This document shows positions 6,418 to 8,642 of a stretch of DNA of 8,642 bases, one piece after another. The DNA is taken from the NCBI GenBank assembly GCA_030429785.1, contig JAUIEQ010000030.1:1-8642 (forward strand), read 5' to 3'. Position numbers and translations under genes: made by a program. Numbering within the stretch: the first letter of the stretch is position 1; every line of letters begins with the position of its first letter. This DNA is from a bacterium (GTDB taxonomy: Bacteria > Patescibacteriota > Patescibacteriia > S139-126 > S139-133). Under the pieces are notes generated by a model. The model did no database searches, was not told where the DNA came from, and worked only from the letters and a program-made list of their open reading frames with translations.

Positions 6418-6444
6418 TTAGCACTCGATAGTATAGACTGCTAA
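6418..6444. promoter_or_regulatory. CIRCE operator (HrcA heat-shock repressor site)
   Basis: TTAGCACTC (6418-6426), a 9-bp spacer, and GACTGCTAA (6436-6444) match the CIRCE consensus TTAGCACTC-N9-GAGTGCTAA at 17 of 18 arm positions with exactly the standard spacing. The only change is G to C at the third base of the right arm. CIRCE is the binding site of HrcA, which represses chaperone genes until heat or misfolded protein titrates GroEL away from it. The site covers the predicted transcription start and ends 9 nt before the clpC ATG, the classic position for repression. hrcA itself is not in the window. Confidence 0.9.
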
Positions 6445-6453
6445 TTTTCAATT

Positions 6454-8642
6454 ATGCAACATTTATATCATAAATTTACGTCTCATCTCAAAGAAGCTTT
6501 ATTGCGGGCTAGTTTGCTTGCAAAAAATGATCAAGAACAAATGGTGCAGCCGCATCATTTGTTGCACAGTTTGATTACTCAACAAGGCTCATTAGCAGCA
6601 GAGATTTTGCACAAACGAGGATTGCGGCATGATATGTCAGCGATCGTAACTGATACAACCAGTCTTGATCCAGCTGAGGTGGTTTTTGGTGGAGAGTCAA
6701 AAGACATTTTGCAAAAAATGGTCTCACTTGCATTTGAGTATCAGCACCACTATGTTGGTACTGAGCATTTGTTGGCAGCGCTTATGCAAAATGTAACAGC
6801 ACAAGTAGAGCGACTGTTGCAACAAAACAAATTAAATCGTCGGGAACTAGAACAAGAGTTAGATCAGGTGTTGACAAGTACATCGCATTTTACGGATGTG
6901 ACTGACATGTTCAATGATGTTGCGGTAATGTTTGGCGCTGACCGAAGAGGGGCGCGTGCTGATCGTAGTCAACAGTCAGTTTTGGAATCATTTGCAGTTG
7001 ACCTGACTGATCCAGAAGTGCAAAAGACGATTGATCCAGTGATTGGGCGAACGCGTGAAATCGAACGATTGGTTCAAATTTTGTCACGACGGAACAAAAA
7101 CAATCCGTTGCTGCTTGGGGAGCCTGGTGTTGGTAAGACAGCTATTGTGGAAGGGTTGGCGCGAAGAATTGTTGAAGGCAAAGTTCCGCCAATTTTGCAG
7201 AACAAAAAGATTTTTACACTCGATCTTTCTTTGGTAGTAGCAGGTACAATGTATCGTGGGGAATTTGAGTCACGTTTGAAGTCAATTATGGATGAATTGC
7301 AGGCTTCTGATGATTCGATTATTTTTATTGATGAGATTCATACAATTATTGGCGCAGGAAGTTCAACTGGCGGAACGCTCGATGCGGCTAATATTCTCAA
7401 GCCAGCACTTGCGCGCGGTGAGTTGCGATGTATTGGCGCAACGACAACAGCTGAATATCGAAAATCAATTGAGTCAGACCCAGCGCTTGATCGACGGTTT
7501 CAGGCGATTGCCATCAACGAGCCAACTCCAGACGAAACCTTTGATGTGCTCAAAGGCATTCGGAGCAACTACGAACAGTACCATGATGTCACGATTCCTG
7601 ATGAGACGTTGCGTACAGCAGTTGAGCTATCAGGTCGTTACATGCCTGACAAGCATTATCCAGACAAAGCAATTGATTTGATTGATGAGGCTGCTGCTCG
7701 TGCTCGTCTGCATATGAGCTCACATCAGGAGTGGTCAAAAGTTAAAAAAATTGAGCAAGAGATACAAGACCTGGAAAGTGAAAAAGATACACTTGTGCTC
7801 AAAGAACAGTTTGATCAAGCATGGAAAATCAAAACAAAGCAAAAAGAACTGCAGTCATTGTTGACAGAGCAGCGAGATCATATCACGAACAAGTTGGAGA
7901 AAACAATCATTACCTCTCATATGATCGCTGAGGTGGTTGAGCAAATTACTGGCATACCGCTGAGTCATTTGGTAGTCAAGCCAGGGAAACGATTTGTTGA
8001 TCTTGATCAAAAACTCAAGCAGTTAATTATTGGTCAGAACGAAGCAATCGAGAGTGTAACAACATCGATCCAGCGTGCGCATGTTGGACTTTCCAAGGCA
8101 AATCGACCATTGGGAACATTTATGTTTTTGGGTCCATCAGGTGTTGGGAAAACAGCCTTAGTCAAAGCAATTACGGAACAAGTATTTGATGATCCGCAAG
8201 CACTAGTTCGGATTGATATGTCAGAGTTTTCTGAGAAATTTAATATCTCAAAGTTGATTGGCGCGCCGGCAGGGTATGTGGGGTACAAAGAAAGCGGCAT
8301 GCTCACTGAAGCGGTCAAGCGACGTCCGTATTCGGTTGTATTATTTGACGAAATTGAAAAAGCGCATGCGGATGTATTCAATGTGTTGTTGCAAATTTTG
8401 GATGAGGGATATGTGACTGATGCCTCTGGTGGGAAAGTGAACTTCCGCAATACAATTATTATTATGACTTCTAATGTTGGTGCGCGAGCATTTAATGCAC
8501 ATGCAACTATTGGTTTTGATGAAGCAGATGAGGTTTTGGGTGCGATCAAGCCAGTGCAGTTTTCAGCTTTGAAAGAAAAAATGATCAAGCAGTTAAGTAC
8601 TCAATTCAATCCAGAGTTTCTGAATCGACTCGATAAGATAGT
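6454..8642 (+). CDS. clpC: ClpC-type AAA+ unfoldase (3' end outside window)
   Basis: An uninterrupted frame of 729 codons runs off the right edge. A Clp N domain with two repeats fills residues 1 to about 140. AAA+ module 1 has Walker A GEPGVGKT (222-229), Walker B IIFIDEI with Asp293-Glu294, pore Tyr267 (MYRGEFE) and Arg347-Arg348. A short middle region with a UVR-like stretch (FDQAWKIKTKQKEL, 453-466) favours ClpC over ClpB, whose coiled coil is much longer. Module 2 has GPSGVGKT (560-567), LFDEIEKAH (630-638) and pore GYVG (607-610). IGF at 686-688 sits where ClpC carries its ClpP-docking loop, so a proteolytic role with ClpP is predicted. The last C-terminal portion is missing. An in-frame TAA at 6442 fixes the start. 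There is no Shine-Dalgarno sequence. The promoter and CIRCE operator directly upstream predict heat-inducible expression. Confidence 0.95.
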   Translation, partial: MQHLYHKFTSHLKEALLRASLLAKNDQEQMVQPHHLLHSLITQQGSLAAEILHKRGLRHDMSAIVTDTTSLDPAEVVFGGESKDILQKMVSLAFEYQHHYVGTEHLLAALMQNVTAQVERLLQQNKLNRRELEQELDQVLTSTSHFTDVTDMFNDVAVMFGADRRGARADRSQQSVLESFAVDLTDPEVQKTIDPVIGRTREIERLVQILSRRNKNNPLLLGEPGVGKTAIVEGLARRIVEGKVPPILQNKKIFTLDLSLVVAGTMYRGEFESRLKSIMDELQASDDSIIFIDEIHTIIGAGSSTGGTLDAANILKPALARGELRCIGATTTAEYRKSIESDPALDRRFQAIAINEPTPDETFDVLKGIRSNYEQYHDVTIPDETLRTAVELSGRYMPDKHYPDKAIDLIDEAAARARLHMSSHQEWSKVKKIEQEIQDLESEKDTLVLKEQFDQAWKIKTKQKELQSLLTEQRDHITNKLEKTIITSHMIAEVVEQITGIPLSHLVVKPGKRFVDLDQKLKQLIIGQNEAIESVTTSIQRAHVGLSKANRPLGTFMFLGPSGVGKTALVKAITEQVFDDPQALVRIDMSEFSEKFNISKLIGAPAGYVGYKESGMLTEAVKRRPYSVVLFDEIEKAHADVFNVLLQILDEGYVTDASGGKVNFRNTIIIMTSNVGARAFNAHATIGFDEADEVLGAIKPVQFSALKEKMIKQLSTQFNPEFLNRLDKI

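Noticed and set aside
8034..8588. 184-codon open frame on the minus strand
   Set aside because: It lies fully inside the second AAA+ module of clpC, where all key motifs are intact, and its translation shows no recognisable domain. It is a mirror of the coding strand's codon bias.
6454..8642. Identification as ClpB disaggregase
   Set aside because: The middle region is short with a UVR-like stretch, and an IGF loop is present at the ClpP-docking position, both of which point to ClpC.
1..8642. CRISPR arrays, tRNA or rRNA genes, insertion sequences
   Set aside because: No regularly spaced direct repeats, no cloverleaf or rRNA signature and no transposase or terminal inverted repeats were seen; almost all of the window is coding, and the longest non-coding gap is about 105 nt.

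Overview
All genes in this window lie on the + strand, are tightly packed and use the standard code (UGA ends radA). Base composition is moderately AT-rich. The gene content and protein style resemble Candidate Phyla Radiation (Patescibacteria) genomes: a VirB4-type ATPase followed by small membrane proteins, a two-helix VirB2/TrbC-like pilin, a membrane-anchored propeller protein and a thiol oxidoreductase, then housekeeping radA and clp genes. This taxonomic placement is inference from family style, not a database match.

Region 1 (1-4944) reads as one type IV secretion/pilus-like cluster. It holds the C-terminal end of a VirB4-like motor ATPase, a single-pass protein with an NTF2/VirB8-like outer domain, an Arg/Gln-rich protein with about three membrane helices, a cysteine-rich two-helix pilin-like protein, an anchored PD40/TolB-like beta-propeller, and an anchored DsbA-like protein with a CPYC active site. 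Gaps are 4-46 nt. The pilin-like protein has 22 cysteines in its predicted mature form, all on segments predicted to lie outside the membrane. A disulfide-forming enzyme is encoded two genes later, so the cluster plausibly carries its own folding catalyst.

Region 2 (4945-5048) is the intergenic stretch between the secretion cluster and radA. It contains a short palindrome, a 12-bp stem-loop that may end the upstream operon, and an extended -10 promoter for radA.

Region 3 (5049-8642) holds a complete radA and a clpC-type AAA+ unfoldase cut off by the window end. Between them is the clearest regulatory signal here: a promoter with a perfect TTGACA -35 box overlapping the radA stop codon, then a near-perfect CIRCE operator (17 of 18 arm bases). 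The clp gene is therefore predicted to be under HrcA heat-shock repression. Three putative promoters share a TGGTA extended -10 core, and no gene has a convincing Shine-Dalgarno sequence.
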